Positions 27,881 to 36,477 are shown, numbered from the stretch's first letter. The stretch is DNA of 42,852 bases from Planctomycetota bacterium (GCA_002711105.1 PAIH01000004.1:1-42852); one strand, 5' to 3'. The notes: generated by a model not told the origin, from the sequence alone. Translations and numbers: made by a program.

Positions 27881-28726
27881 ATGAAGCCTGCACTCATAAT
27901 TTTGAGCATCCTGGTGGTCCTCACTGGCTACAGTGCCTACAACAATCAATACGAAACCCAGCAAGCTGTAGATCAGGCAGAACGGCTGAGCAAGCGCGTT
28001 GTCAGTCTTCAGGAGCGGCTGGATGTTCTTGAACAAAAGTCGGAATCGACCCAGACCATCTCCTGGACCGATACGGCCGGCGACTCTGAAGCAACGGCCA
28101 CTGTGATGCCCGAAGAGGTTGTCTCCGCCATTGCCGAGCAGATCGCACAAAATGTCAGTGCCCTGGGAATGATCGCTAGAGGAATTCCCACCTCGAGCCC
28201 CGATTCCAATTCGGCATCAAATGTCAATCCTCAAGAACTCGATCAGCAGGTCAGAGATACACTGGCGGCTGTCCAGGAAGAGGAACGCGCCGAACGTAGC
28301 GAGAGAAATCAGGAACGGATGATGGAAAGGGCAGCGGAGAGGGCCGAAAGGACGGCCGAACGGTTGGGTCTGACAGGAAACCAGGCCGAAGAGTTCACCG
28401 CTTTGCTGACAGAACACTCTACCGAGATGCATCAGATATGGAGCGAATCTCGCGAGCTTGATCTTGATCGAGGCGAGATGAGGAACTTCTTCGAACAAAC
28501 ACGCGAGGAACAGAACGCAGAAATCGAACAAGTCCTCAACGCCGATCAGTACGCCCAGTACCTCGAATTGCCTCAGGGCAACAACTGGGGAAGACGTGGT
28601 GGCGGACCAGGCGGTAACAACAATAACGGCGGCGGTAACAATAACGGCGGCGGCAACAACAACGGCGGCGGTAACAACAACGGCGGCGGTAACAACAACG
28701 GCGGCGGTAGCAACGGGGGTTTCTAA
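27881..28726 (+). CDS. Secreted/membrane coiled-coil protein with Gly-Asn repeat C-terminus
   Basis: N-terminal TM/signal, charged helical Spy-like region 'MMERAAERAERTAERLGLTGNQAEEFTALLTEHSTEMHQIW', C-terminal (GGGNNN)n. ATG at 27881 preceded by AAGGAG; longer start at 27863 possible. Confidence 0.7.
   Translation: MKPALIILSILVVLTGYSAYNNQYETQQAVDQAERLSKRVVSLQERLDVLEQKSESTQTISWTDTAGDSEATATVMPEEVVSAIAEQIAQNVSALGMIARGIPTSSPDSNSASNVNPQELDQQVRDTLAAVQEEERAERSERNQERMMERAAERAERTAERLGLTGNQAEEFTALLTEHSTEMHQIWSESRELDLDRGEMRNFFEQTREEQNAEIEQVLNADQYAQYLELPQGNNWGRRGGGPGGNNNNGGGNNNGGGNNNGGGNNNGGGNNNGGGSNGGF
28612..28718 (+). repeat. Tandem (GGCGGCGGTAACAACAAC)n repeat encoding GGGNNN units
   Basis: 18-bp unit repeated about six times with small variations. 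Confidence 0.9.
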
Positions 28727-28788
28727 CCGGCCAGTTTGTCGTTAATGGGTCCTTTCATGCCCGGGTCTAGAAGGGCTATGATCCTCCC

Positions 28789-29256
28789 ATGCTGAAGACG
28801 GAAAAGGACTACTCCGACCCGTTCGTGCGTCAACTGAGTTTATTTCTGGATAATCGCGTGGGTAAATTGCGCGAAATCCTTCGCTACCTCACCACTGAGG
28901 ACATCCTTCTTCATGCCATCACAGTGATCGATAGCGCAGACCACGCCATCGTTCGCATCATTGTTGACCGAGTGGGCACCGCCCAACAGGTACTCATGGA
29001 AAACGGAGTACCCACTTCGCTGAATGCAATCCTCGCCGTCGAAGTTCCCAACGAACGGGCGGGTCTGAGGATGATCTGCCGCTCGCTGATCCAGGCTGAG
29101 ATCAATATCCACTATGCTTATCCGATGCTGACTCGTCCGCACGGCTTTGGTGTTTTCATCGTCCACGTCGATGAAAACAATACCGCCAGAGAGCTTCTCA
29201 TCGACGATGGTTTCAAATTGCTAGACGAAAGTGATCTGGGGCTCGCAGGGATTTAG
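28789..29256 (+). CDS. Tandem ACT-domain protein
   Basis: 155 aa. 'FVRQLSLFLDNRVGKLREILRYLTTEDILLHAITVIDSADHAIVRIIVDR' and 'VEVPNERAGLRMICRSLIQAEINIHYAYPML'. Confidence 0.8.
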   Translation: MLKTEKDYSDPFVRQLSLFLDNRVGKLREILRYLTTEDILLHAITVIDSADHAIVRIIVDRVGTAQQVLMENGVPTSLNAILAVEVPNERAGLRMICRSLIQAEINIHYAYPMLTRPHGFGVFIVHVDENNTARELLIDDGFKLLDESDLGLAGI

Positions 29257-29367
29257 TTCGATTCTTCTCAAACCCCCGAAATCTTCAGCGGTCACAGAGC
29301 ATTCGCATCGCCCATTCTGCAGGCGGACCTCCAGGTCGATATTCTATTGGAGAAATACTCAGTCGGA

Positions 29368-29410
29368 CAAAAAAAGAAAACCTCTCGGCCCGAGGAGACA
29401 GGCCGAGAGG
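29368..29410 (-). terminator. Intrinsic terminator
   Basis: Perfect 10-bp inverted repeat (29401-29410 with 29381-29390), 10-nt loop, followed on the minus strand by TTTTCTTTTTTT. Confidence 0.9.
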
Positions 29411-29573
29411 CACGTGGACTCTGGTAAAACCATCGATCCACGATGTGTCCCCCGATTCTCCCACGAAGATCCGCCGACCCGAAGGTCGGGAACGGTGCGC
29501 GCGTTTCTGCCGAAGCAGATCCAGGAGACATCCCCCGAGATCGTCCTGAAAATACGCGGGTTGCACCAGAGAG
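29368..29573 (-). ncRNA. Candidate structured small RNA with UUCG tetraloops and intrinsic terminator
   Basis: Minus strand: -35-like TTGACA (29609-29604), weak -10 TACTAA (29585-29580), closing stem CTCTGGT-gc-AACC / GGTT-tt-ACCAGAG, hairpins TCTGC-TTCG-GCAGA and CCGACC-TTCG-GGTCGG, then terminator CCTCTCGGCC-N10-GGCCGAGAGG and TTTTCTTTTTTT. Confidence 0.65.
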
Positions 29574-29757
29574 AAACTCTTAGTAATTCCCAGGATACCC
29601 ACATGTCAAAATTCAACTAGCCCTGACAGATCGCAGCAGGAACATGACATCCAAAGTTATAACTGGATCGTTTGCAGAGGTGATGGTGGTGTTCTCTCAG
29701 ATGCACAAGAACACGCGTTGGCACGATAGTCACTGTAACAGATAGCCAGGAATGGCA

Positions 29758-30546
29758 TCATTCCAGAGGCTTCACACCCTCTCTTAGCCCTTCGATGGAA
29801 AGCTGAATGACATAACTGGCAAGTTGGTCGACCTCCTCAGGTTTGAGCACCTGGAGGGGCATCTTTGCCTGGGCATTGTCAAAAGTGGGCTGCTTCAGGT
29901 ACCCATGTAACCACTGTGACATTTTGCGAAGTAGATCCGGTTCTTTTTCGATGGCGAGAAATTGTTCCTTCCTTGCCTCGTAACGATTGGGATCCTCCTT
30001 ACGCATCATCTCCAGGTGATTCGTGAACAATTTCATGCGCTCAAGACGGCGTACCGACACCTGGATGAGTGGTGGTTGTAACACTCCCCCACGGCCATCT
30101 ATCTTGTGACAAAGGATGCAGCGCTTCTTGGCCACCAAGTGACCCAGTTTCGCCCTTCGCTGAAAGTCCGGCTCTTGCAACAGGGATAGATCCGGAAGGC
30201 CCTGCTGGAGCTGAGAGGGCTCCTTAGAAGTTGCCTGATTCGCATCGTCAAGCTGCCCATCATCGCCCTTGATCACGACCACGGGGTCTTTCCTGTCTGA
30301 AATCCCCTGCTTAGCAGAAGGCTCAGCTACATGCCCGGTAGATTTCACGGGCTGCTCGATCACCGATTCAGGATTCGGTTCACTGGAAACTTGTTTCAGA
30401 GGCTGACTTGTATTGGCAGCGCTCCTGCCGTCACCACAGGAGGCGATGACGAGCCACGGCAGTGATAGCAAAACAGGGACAACCCTCCTGATGAAAACCC
30501 CCGCCCGAGGCTGTATTGGAGTTCCACCTGGGGCAATCTGCCGCAT
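29758..30546 (-). CDS. c-type cytochrome-like lipoprotein
   Basis: 262 aa. Hydrophobic N-terminus ending 'WLVIASCGDG' (lipobox-like), one CxxCH haem motif 'AKKRCILCHKIDGRGGVLQPPL', distal Met candidates 'NAQAKMPLQVLKPEEVDQLASYVIQ'. Confidence 0.8.
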   Translation of the reverse strand: MRQIAPGGTPIQPRAGVFIRRVVPVLLSLPWLVIASCGDGRSAANTSQPLKQVSSEPNPESVIEQPVKSTGHVAEPSAKQGISDRKDPVVVIKGDDGQLDDANQATSKEPSQLQQGLPDLSLLQEPDFQRRAKLGHLVAKKRCILCHKIDGRGGVLQPPLIQVSVRRLERMKLFTNHLEMMRKEDPNRYEARKEQFLAIEKEPDLLRKMSQWLHGYLKQPTFDNAQAKMPLQVLKPEEVDQLASYVIQLSIEGLREGVKPLE

Positions 30547-30661
30547 CTTTCCTTCCTCTCCTTATCTGAGCCTAGTCCCCCGAGCCTATGGTGCAAGGTC
30601 ATCGCTATCCTCTCCCACGATTCCGGTGGCAGTGATACGATGCAAGCAGAGGAGGTGACTC

Positions 30662-31726
30662 ATGCTTTCTGTAGGATTGACTCTGATACTAGCCAGTTTC
30701 TTGCCAGTATCGGCTCCCTTCGATCTCGACGGTGAAATGAAGAGGGTTGAGGCGCTGGAAGCCCTTTTTGAAATCGAGGTAGACAAGAGCAATCAACGCT
30801 CCGCTGCAGAGCAATTCGAACCACGGTTCGAGACTCTCGCCAAGGAACTCTCCGGAACGGAAAGCGGTCTTCGTGCCGAGTTGTGGATCCTTAGAAACCA
30901 CTGGTGGAAACGTTCGGCTGGAACGATGGAACAGGCGGCAAACAAACAAGCCCAGCGTTTGATCGCTGAATATCCCGGATCACCTCAGCTCAGCAGCATC
31001 GCGGAGTTCAGATATCTCTATGGTCGTGAAAATGTCATTCCCCTCATGGATGCTTTGATCGCGGCCAGCCCCCATAACAGTGTCGATGCCTGGGCCATCC
31101 ACGCCAAAATTTTTACTCTACGCCGCAGTAGAGATGAGAAAGCTCCCATCCAGTTGCGAATAAATCTGGAATTGCTGCAAGATCGATACGCTGAGGTCCC
31201 GTTCCGAGATACCACCTTCGGAGTTCTCGCAACAGCGATGCTCTCTCCTCATCAAAAGGAAGATCTTGAGATTGGCAAAGTGGCTCCAGAAATCGAAGGC
31301 ATCGATGTCGATGGGACTAAATTCCGGCTCTCCGACTACCGGGGGAAGATCGTACTGCTTGATTTCTGGGGTGACTGGTGAGGACCATGTCGGGCGATGT
31401 ACCCACACGAGCGGTCGCTCGTGCAAAAATATAACGAACACTTCGCAATAGTCGGCGTGAACTCAGATCGGGGTAGGGATCGCCTCAAGGAAGCGAAGGC
31501 ACGCGAAAAAATCACGTGGAGTTCCTTTTATGACGGAGGAGGAACCGGAGGCCCCATCGCCTCTCGCTGGGGAGTTTCTGGCTGGCCAACACTATTCCTG
31601 CTCGACACCAAAGGCACCATCCGGCACAAAGGACTGCGTGGAGAAAAACTGGAAAATGCCATCAGAGAACTTTTACTGGAGATGGATGTAGAACTGCCCC
31701 CCGATCCACAAAAGAAGGAATCGTAA
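30662..31726 (+). CDS. TlpA/thioredoxin-like selenoprotein candidate (UGA = Sec at 31379-31381)
   Basis: ORFs 30662-31381 and 31397-31726 are in the same frame, separated only by TGA. Readthrough gives 'GKIVLLDFWGDW-U-GPCRAMYPHERSLVQKY...VSGWPTLFLLDTKGTIRHKG', where U replaces the first Cys of WCGPC. Hairpin downstream of UGA. Confidence 0.85.
31406..31423 (+). promoter_or_regulatory. Candidate bacterial SECIS element
   Basis: CACGAGC-GGTC-GCTCGTG: 7-bp stem, 4-nt apical loop starting GG, 31 nt between the UGA and the loop. Confidence 0.75.
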
Positions 31727-31747
31727 CAACACGCCACTCACAAAAAT

Positions 31748-32491
31748 CTATCCCTGGGGCTTTTCTCTGCGGCGAATTGCGCGGTCGCGACGAACGAGAC
31801 GAATCAAAGCGGAAAGCATCTTCATTCCATCCAGGATAGGGCTGACCGAACTGCTGCCGCCATCAGACCAGACGATGGGGATCTCTTCGATGACCAATCC
31901 CTGTCTACGCGCGGCCAGCAAAAGTTCAATGTCAAATGCAAATCCCTCTTCCTGTAACTGATCGAAAATCGGAAGCAATTTCTCTCGCCGAAACATCTTG
32001 CAACCACACTGAGTATCTTTGACTGGCAGAGTCGTTGATAAATGGACGACTTTCCGGAACAGAGCTCCAAGAATCACTCGCAAAATACCCTGCTGTACAG
32101 TGATCCTGGAACCATCTATGTGACGAGAACCACAGACCAGGTCAGCACCGGCATCGACAGCCTTCAAAAGAGCCGGAAGCATCTCTGGTGATGCGGAAAG
32201 ATCAACATCTAGATAAGCAACCCTGTCTCCGCGTGCCGAAAGTACACCACGTCGAACGGCAGCCCCTTTGCCACGATGCCGATCGAGACATTCAAAGCGA
32301 AGTCGATCTTCTTGTTCGAGCCAGGGTGCCATGAAGGAAGTAGGGTCATCTGTACAACCGTCCGATACGATGATCAGTTCTCCACCATTCTCCTCTTCCA
32401 GGAACTCCAGAACCGTTTTGATCGTCTTCTTGAGTAGAGGAACACCGTTACGAACCGGTATCACCACCGAGAGCACCGCTTCTCCTCTCAT
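31748..32491 (-). CDS. Family 2 glycosyltransferase (ALG5/dolichyl-phosphate glucosyltransferase-like)
   Basis: 247 aa. 'VVIPVRNGVPLLKKTIKTVLEFL', 'IIVSDGCTDDPT', 'GKGAAVRRGVLSARGDRVAYLDVDLSASPEMLPALL', 'DTQCGCKMFRRE'. Confidence 0.9.
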   Translation of the reverse strand: MRGEAVLSVVIPVRNGVPLLKKTIKTVLEFLEEENGGELIIVSDGCTDDPTSFMAPWLEQEDRLRFECLDRHRGKGAAVRRGVLSARGDRVAYLDVDLSASPEMLPALLKAVDAGADLVCGSRHIDGSRITVQQGILRVILGALFRKVVHLSTTLPVKDTQCGCKMFRREKLLPIFDQLQEEGFAFDIELLLAARRQGLVIEEIPIVWSDGGSSSVSPILDGMKMLSALIRLVRRDRAIRRREKPQG

Positions 32492-32616
32492 ACTTGCATA
32501 CCAAGCTGAGTACTCTCGACCGAGTTCACACCTTGGATCTTGATGAGTGCACGAGGCGCCCCTGCGGGCAAGCCCGACCTTCTCTTTAACCGTGAATATG
32601 CCGTTTCCACCAGAAG

Positions 32617-33834
32617 ATGGGATTCTTAGGGGAATATCGACTGTTTTTTGAAAGGCGAATCGGAGTGAAAAAGGAACCGCAAAACCGGATCGCCCTGGTT
32701 TTGGGAGGAGGAGGGGCTCGTGCCGCCTATCAAGCGGGTTTCCTGCGCTATATCGGCCGCAGACTGCCCCAGTTGCGCTTCGCCATCCTCTCCGGTACTT
32801 CCGCAGGCGCCATCAATGCAGTACATCTCGCCCGCTTTCAGGGATCTCTTCATCGAGCTACAGAGGATCTGAGAAGGTTATGGTCACAACTGACGATGGA
32901 TCAGGTATTCAATGCAGATACCGGATCACTGGCCAAGATCGTCACACGCTGGGGTCTCCGTCTCATCAGTGGTGGTAGTTCATTTGCACCTACCACAAGA
33001 GGTCTTGTGGACACCAGTCCGCTCAAAAACTTTCTATGTAATCAAACGAGTTGTCTGGAGAACGGCAAGATCCCAGGTATCGAAGAAAACATCCTTCGAG
33101 GACATCTCCATTCCCTCGCCATCACGACTACCGATTACAATACAGGACGTTCCGTCACCTGGATTCATGGCAAAAACCCGAAGGAATGGGAACGGACGTA
33201 CCGATCGGGGATTCAGGCAAAGATCAGCATCGATCACGTTATGGCCTCGTGCGCCATCCCCCTCGTATTTCCTGCAGTCAAGATTGGGGATTCATGGCAC
33301 GGCGATGGTGGTGTTCGTCAAACCACCCCTCTATCACCGGTGATGCACATGGGTGCTGAGCGTATCCTCGCCATCTCTACCCGAAATCTGCCAGATGATG
33401 TGGAACCACAGAAAACAACTCCAAAAGGATACCCCCCTCCTGCACAGGTAGCGGGAATTTTGATGAATGCCGTCTTCCTCGATGCGCTGGAATTCGATTC
33501 CGGCAACGTTCAGAGGTTCAACAGGCTGCTGGAAAAACTGCCAGAAGAAGACCGGTGTGGTTTACGTCCGGTGGAGTTGCTTACAGCTCGTCCAAGTGAA
33601 GACCCGGGAGTACTGGCCAGAGAATTCGAGGCCCGTTTACCGGGCCCATTCCGTTTCCTCGAGAGAGGACTGGGAACTCAAGAAACAGAGAGTCATGACT
33701 TACTCTCACTGCTGATGTTCCAACCGGAATACATCGAGGCGTTAATCTCACTCGGAGAAAAAGACGCCCGAGAGCGCGCCGATGAGGTGATTCCCTTTCT
33801 CATCGGCGATCGTAAGGCGTCTGTCGTCTCCTAG
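32617..33834 (+). CDS. Patatin-like phospholipase
   Basis: 405 aa. 'IALVLGGGGARAAYQAGFLRYI', nucleophile elbow 'LSGTSAGAINAV', 'DSWHGDGGVRQTTPLSP'. A GTG start at 32665 is a plausible alternative. Confidence 0.9.
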   Translation: MGFLGEYRLFFERRIGVKKEPQNRIALVLGGGGARAAYQAGFLRYIGRRLPQLRFAILSGTSAGAINAVHLARFQGSLHRATEDLRRLWSQLTMDQVFNADTGSLAKIVTRWGLRLISGGSSFAPTTRGLVDTSPLKNFLCNQTSCLENGKIPGIEENILRGHLHSLAITTTDYNTGRSVTWIHGKNPKEWERTYRSGIQAKISIDHVMASCAIPLVFPAVKIGDSWHGDGGVRQTTPLSPVMHMGAERILAISTRNLPDDVEPQKTTPKGYPPPAQVAGILMNAVFLDALEFDSGNVQRFNRLLEKLPEEDRCGLRPVELLTARPSEDPGVLAREFEARLPGPFRFLERGLGTQETESHDLLSLLMFQPEYIEALISLGEKDARERADEVIPFLIGDRKASVVS

Positions 33835-34247
33835 TCTCTGATAACTTTACTTTTTAACTTGGTCGTATTCTGCAATTGAACACGTATCGCGTGCTGCTTT
33901 GCATCAGGAATGATGGCGTTACGAATGACGCCCATTCCATCCTGGTACCACAAGATCGCAGCGTTGCTATTTCCGGTAATCCCAACCAGCAAACCGTAGT
34001 GCTGTGGCAACAGTAGCTGGGTACGCTGTTCTGAATGTCCTCGTGCAGCTTTTGGCTTCCCCAGTCCGTCGAGACCGATAGAAATGTCGTAAGTCTCTTC
34101 TATGACATCGGACTCCCAGAGCCCGATCAATCCCTGGTAATCTGCAGAAACAGGAACTCCCCCACCCACTAACCAACCGACAGTGATTCCGAACATTGCT
34201 CCAAATAGAAGCCCGACAAGGGAACCCTGAATCCAGACCTTCTTCAT
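33831..34247 (-). CDS. Hypothetical protein with N-terminal TM segment
   Basis: 138 aa, 'GSLVGLLFGAMFGITVGWLVGG'. Stop overlaps the convergent patatin gene (CTAG). Confidence 0.65.
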   Translation of the reverse strand: MKKVWIQGSLVGLLFGAMFGITVGWLVGGGVPVSADYQGLIGLWESDVIEETYDISIGLDGLGKPKAARGHSEQRTQLLLPQHYGLLVGITGNSNAAILWYQDGMGVIRNAIIPDAKQHAIRVQLQNTTKLKSKVIRD

Positions 34248-34421
34248 CGTATTTTCTCCTTACTCACAGAATTCTAGACGAATCTCACGGATCTCTGGTC
34301 TACAACATTAGATTATGGTCCAGGTGGTGCGGAAAGAATAGACCACTGCAGGCAGGGTTGCTCAACGTATCGATCTACCCGACGATGTTCGCCAGTAAGT
34401 AACTCGAGTCACGGAGGCATC

Positions 34422-35507
34422 ATGATCACTTCTCTCTGCTCTCTAATCCTGCTTCTCGGCAGTAATGCTGACCTATCGGCTCTCTCACCTGAGGAACCTG
34501 CCGTGGCATCGATTGCCTTCTGGAATCTGGAAAACCTCTTCGACTACGAAGACGACCCGGAAAATCCAGGAGACGATGAGTTTCTGCCCGACAAGGAGTG
34601 GGACCAGAATCGATACGGTCGGAAGCTAGCGCACCTGGCTCGTGCTATCGATTCTCTCGACACGAATCTACTAGCCGTGTGCGAAGTGGAGAACCAACGC
34701 GTTCTGGAAGACCTGATCGCCGAATCGGTTCTTGTTTCCGATGGCTGGTCCATCGCGCATATCGATTCTCCGGATCATCGAGGCATCGACCTGGCTCTGC
34801 TCTACCGCGCCCCTTTCCAGCTCGCCAATGCTGCAACACTTCATCCTATCGACATGGGTGAAGGGAACATCGCAACTCGAGGGGTTCTCGAAGTCCCGTT
34901 ACAGGTATCTGGAAAACCTCTCACGGTTTTGGTCAATCACTGGCCTTCGCGTTATGGAGGAGCCGAAAAAAGTGCGCCGAAACGAGCTGCTGCAGCATTG
35001 ACTGCAAGAGGCGTCATCGATGGCCATCTCGCCCTCGATCCCCTTGCAGATATCTTGGTCGTCGGAGATCTCAACGATGATCCATGGGATGCATCTGTAT
35101 TGAGTGTGCTGAAAGCAGTCCGCGAACGACGTTCTGTCGAACACCCTCTCAATTTATCTCCCACTCGAAATGGATCATTTTCCCCACGCCTCTGGAACCC
35201 TTCCTGGTCATTCGCATCCGGATCCGACACCGGGACTTACTATTACTGGAGCGGTTGGACCTGGAACTGTTTTGATCAGATCATTGTTAGTCCAGGGATG
35301 CTTGATTCAAAAGGCATCACATTGGTGCGAGACTCCGTTGAAATTCACCATCCTGATTTCATGACTGATTCAGTTCTAAACGCCAGTCGGCCGGCTCGAT
35401 TTCGTAAATTTCGCGGCAACTGGGAAGAGGGATACAGCGATCATTTCCCCGTCAAAGCAAAGATTCAGATCGAAATCTCCACAGATCCGGAGTCCGATCG
35501 GAAATGA
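34422..35507 (+). CDS. Endonuclease/exonuclease/phosphatase family protein, secreted
   Basis: 361 aa. Signal-like N-terminus, 'VASIAFWNLENLFDYEDDP', 'LLAVCEVENQRVLEDL', 'VLVNHWPSRYGG', 'ILVVGDLNDDPWDASV', 'GYSDHFPVKAKI'. Confidence 0.92.
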   Translation: MITSLCSLILLLGSNADLSALSPEEPAVASIAFWNLENLFDYEDDPENPGDDEFLPDKEWDQNRYGRKLAHLARAIDSLDTNLLAVCEVENQRVLEDLIAESVLVSDGWSIAHIDSPDHRGIDLALLYRAPFQLANAATLHPIDMGEGNIATRGVLEVPLQVSGKPLTVLVNHWPSRYGGAEKSAPKRAAAALTARGVIDGHLALDPLADILVVGDLNDDPWDASVLSVLKAVRERRSVEHPLNLSPTRNGSFSPRLWNPSWSFASGSDTGTYYYWSGWTWNCFDQIIVSPGMLDSKGITLVRDSVEIHHPDFMTDSVLNASRPARFRKFRGNWEEGYSDHFPVKAKIQIEISTDPESDRK

Positions 35508-35680
35508 TAGCCAGCAGGGAATAACCGCCAGAGACCTGCTGTCAACCATTCCAATGGGTATCTTGAATGCCCACGATGTAATACCCTGCACGACGGTGAT
35601 TTAACTTACTCCAGAAGAATGTTGATTTTGAAAAGTCGTTTCCCGATTTTTCCTGATCACTAAGAAAGGAAGCTATTTTC

Positions 35681-36340
35681 ATGCTTTCACTATTGTTGAC
35701 AGTCGCCATCGGGGTGGTAACGCCCGTTGAGGATCCCATTCCTGCGACTGAAGCCTATCCCTTAGACATCTGTGCGGTGGCAGGTAAGAAACTGGGATCG
35801 ATGGGAAAACCGATCGATTTCGTCCATGAGGGACGTCAAGTTCGATTCTGCTGCAGAGGTTGCGTACCAAAGTTCAAAGCAAACCCAGATCAGTATCTCG
35901 CGGAAGTTGACAAAAAAATCATCGCGGCTCAGAAGAAAAACTACCCCGTCGACTATTGCTTACTCTCGAACGAAAAACTTGATGAGGACGCCAAGGAAGT
36001 CGTCATCAAAAACCGCCTTGTTCGCCTCTGCTGTGGAGGGTGTGCCAAGAAGATCAAAAAGAACCCAGAGCCAACCTTCACCCAGCTCGATTCTGCGATC
36101 AAGAAGAAGCAAGGCAAAAGCTACCCACTCACCACATGTGTCATCACCGGAAAAGATCTGGGTGGCACGGCCAAGGACATAATCGTAGGGAACACCCTGA
36201 TCAAGGTCTGCTGCAAGGGATGCATCTCCAAGGTCGCAGCAAATCCCTCCAAGTACATCCAAATGGTAGGGGCCGACAAGAAAGCCGGTGCCAAGGACAA
36301 AAAGAAGGCCAAGGCGAAAAAACCCGTAACAGCTGGGTAA
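35681..36340 (+). CDS. Secreted protein with three tandem TRASH/YHS-like Cys-rich domains
   Basis: 219 aa. Repeats 'YPLDICAVAGKKL...VRFCCRGCVPKFKANPDQYL', 'YPVDYCLLSNEKL...VRLCCGGCAKKIKKNPE', 'YPLTTCVITGKDL...IKVCCKGCISKVAANPSKYI'; Lys-rich C-terminus. Confidence 0.8.
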   Translation: MLSLLLTVAIGVVTPVEDPIPATEAYPLDICAVAGKKLGSMGKPIDFVHEGRQVRFCCRGCVPKFKANPDQYLAEVDKKIIAAQKKNYPVDYCLLSNEKLDEDAKEVVIKNRLVRLCCGGCAKKIKKNPEPTFTQLDSAIKKKQGKSYPLTTCVITGKDLGGTAKDIIVGNTLIKVCCKGCISKVAANPSKYIQMVGADKKAGAKDKKKAKAKKPVTAG

Positions 36341-36372
36341 TATCGGTTCGTTACGATTCTTTGCAAAACTGG

Positions 36373-36405
36373 ACGGCGTCATTCTTCGCTGAGGAGTGGC
36401 GCCGT
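36373..36405 (+). terminator. Possible terminator hairpin
   Basis: ACGGCG...CGCCGT inverted repeat (plus inner CA/TG pairs) downstream of the TRASH-like gene; weak T tract. Confidence 0.4.
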
Positions 36406-36477
36406 AATTCTTCTGGCCAGTTCCCCACACATCGCTGATTTTTCCAGTACGATACGAAAAGAGCAGGAGGCAAAAAG

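Noticed and set aside
28612-28718. Possible non-coding microsatellite
   Set aside because: The 18-bp repeats are in frame in a credible ORF and end at its stop.
29285-29620. Several overlapping ORFs of 79-129 aa (both strands) in the 29.3-29.6 kb intergenic region
   Set aside because: No recognisable protein family and overlapping frames; the sequence is dominated by RNA-type inverted repeats and a terminator, so a structured RNA explains it better.
30662-31381. Treating the thioredoxin-like gene as a pseudogene with a premature stop
   Set aside because: The stop is TGA exactly at the catalytic Cys, the downstream frame is intact and conserved, and a SECIS-like hairpin follows; selenocysteine is the better explanation, though genome-level proof is needed.
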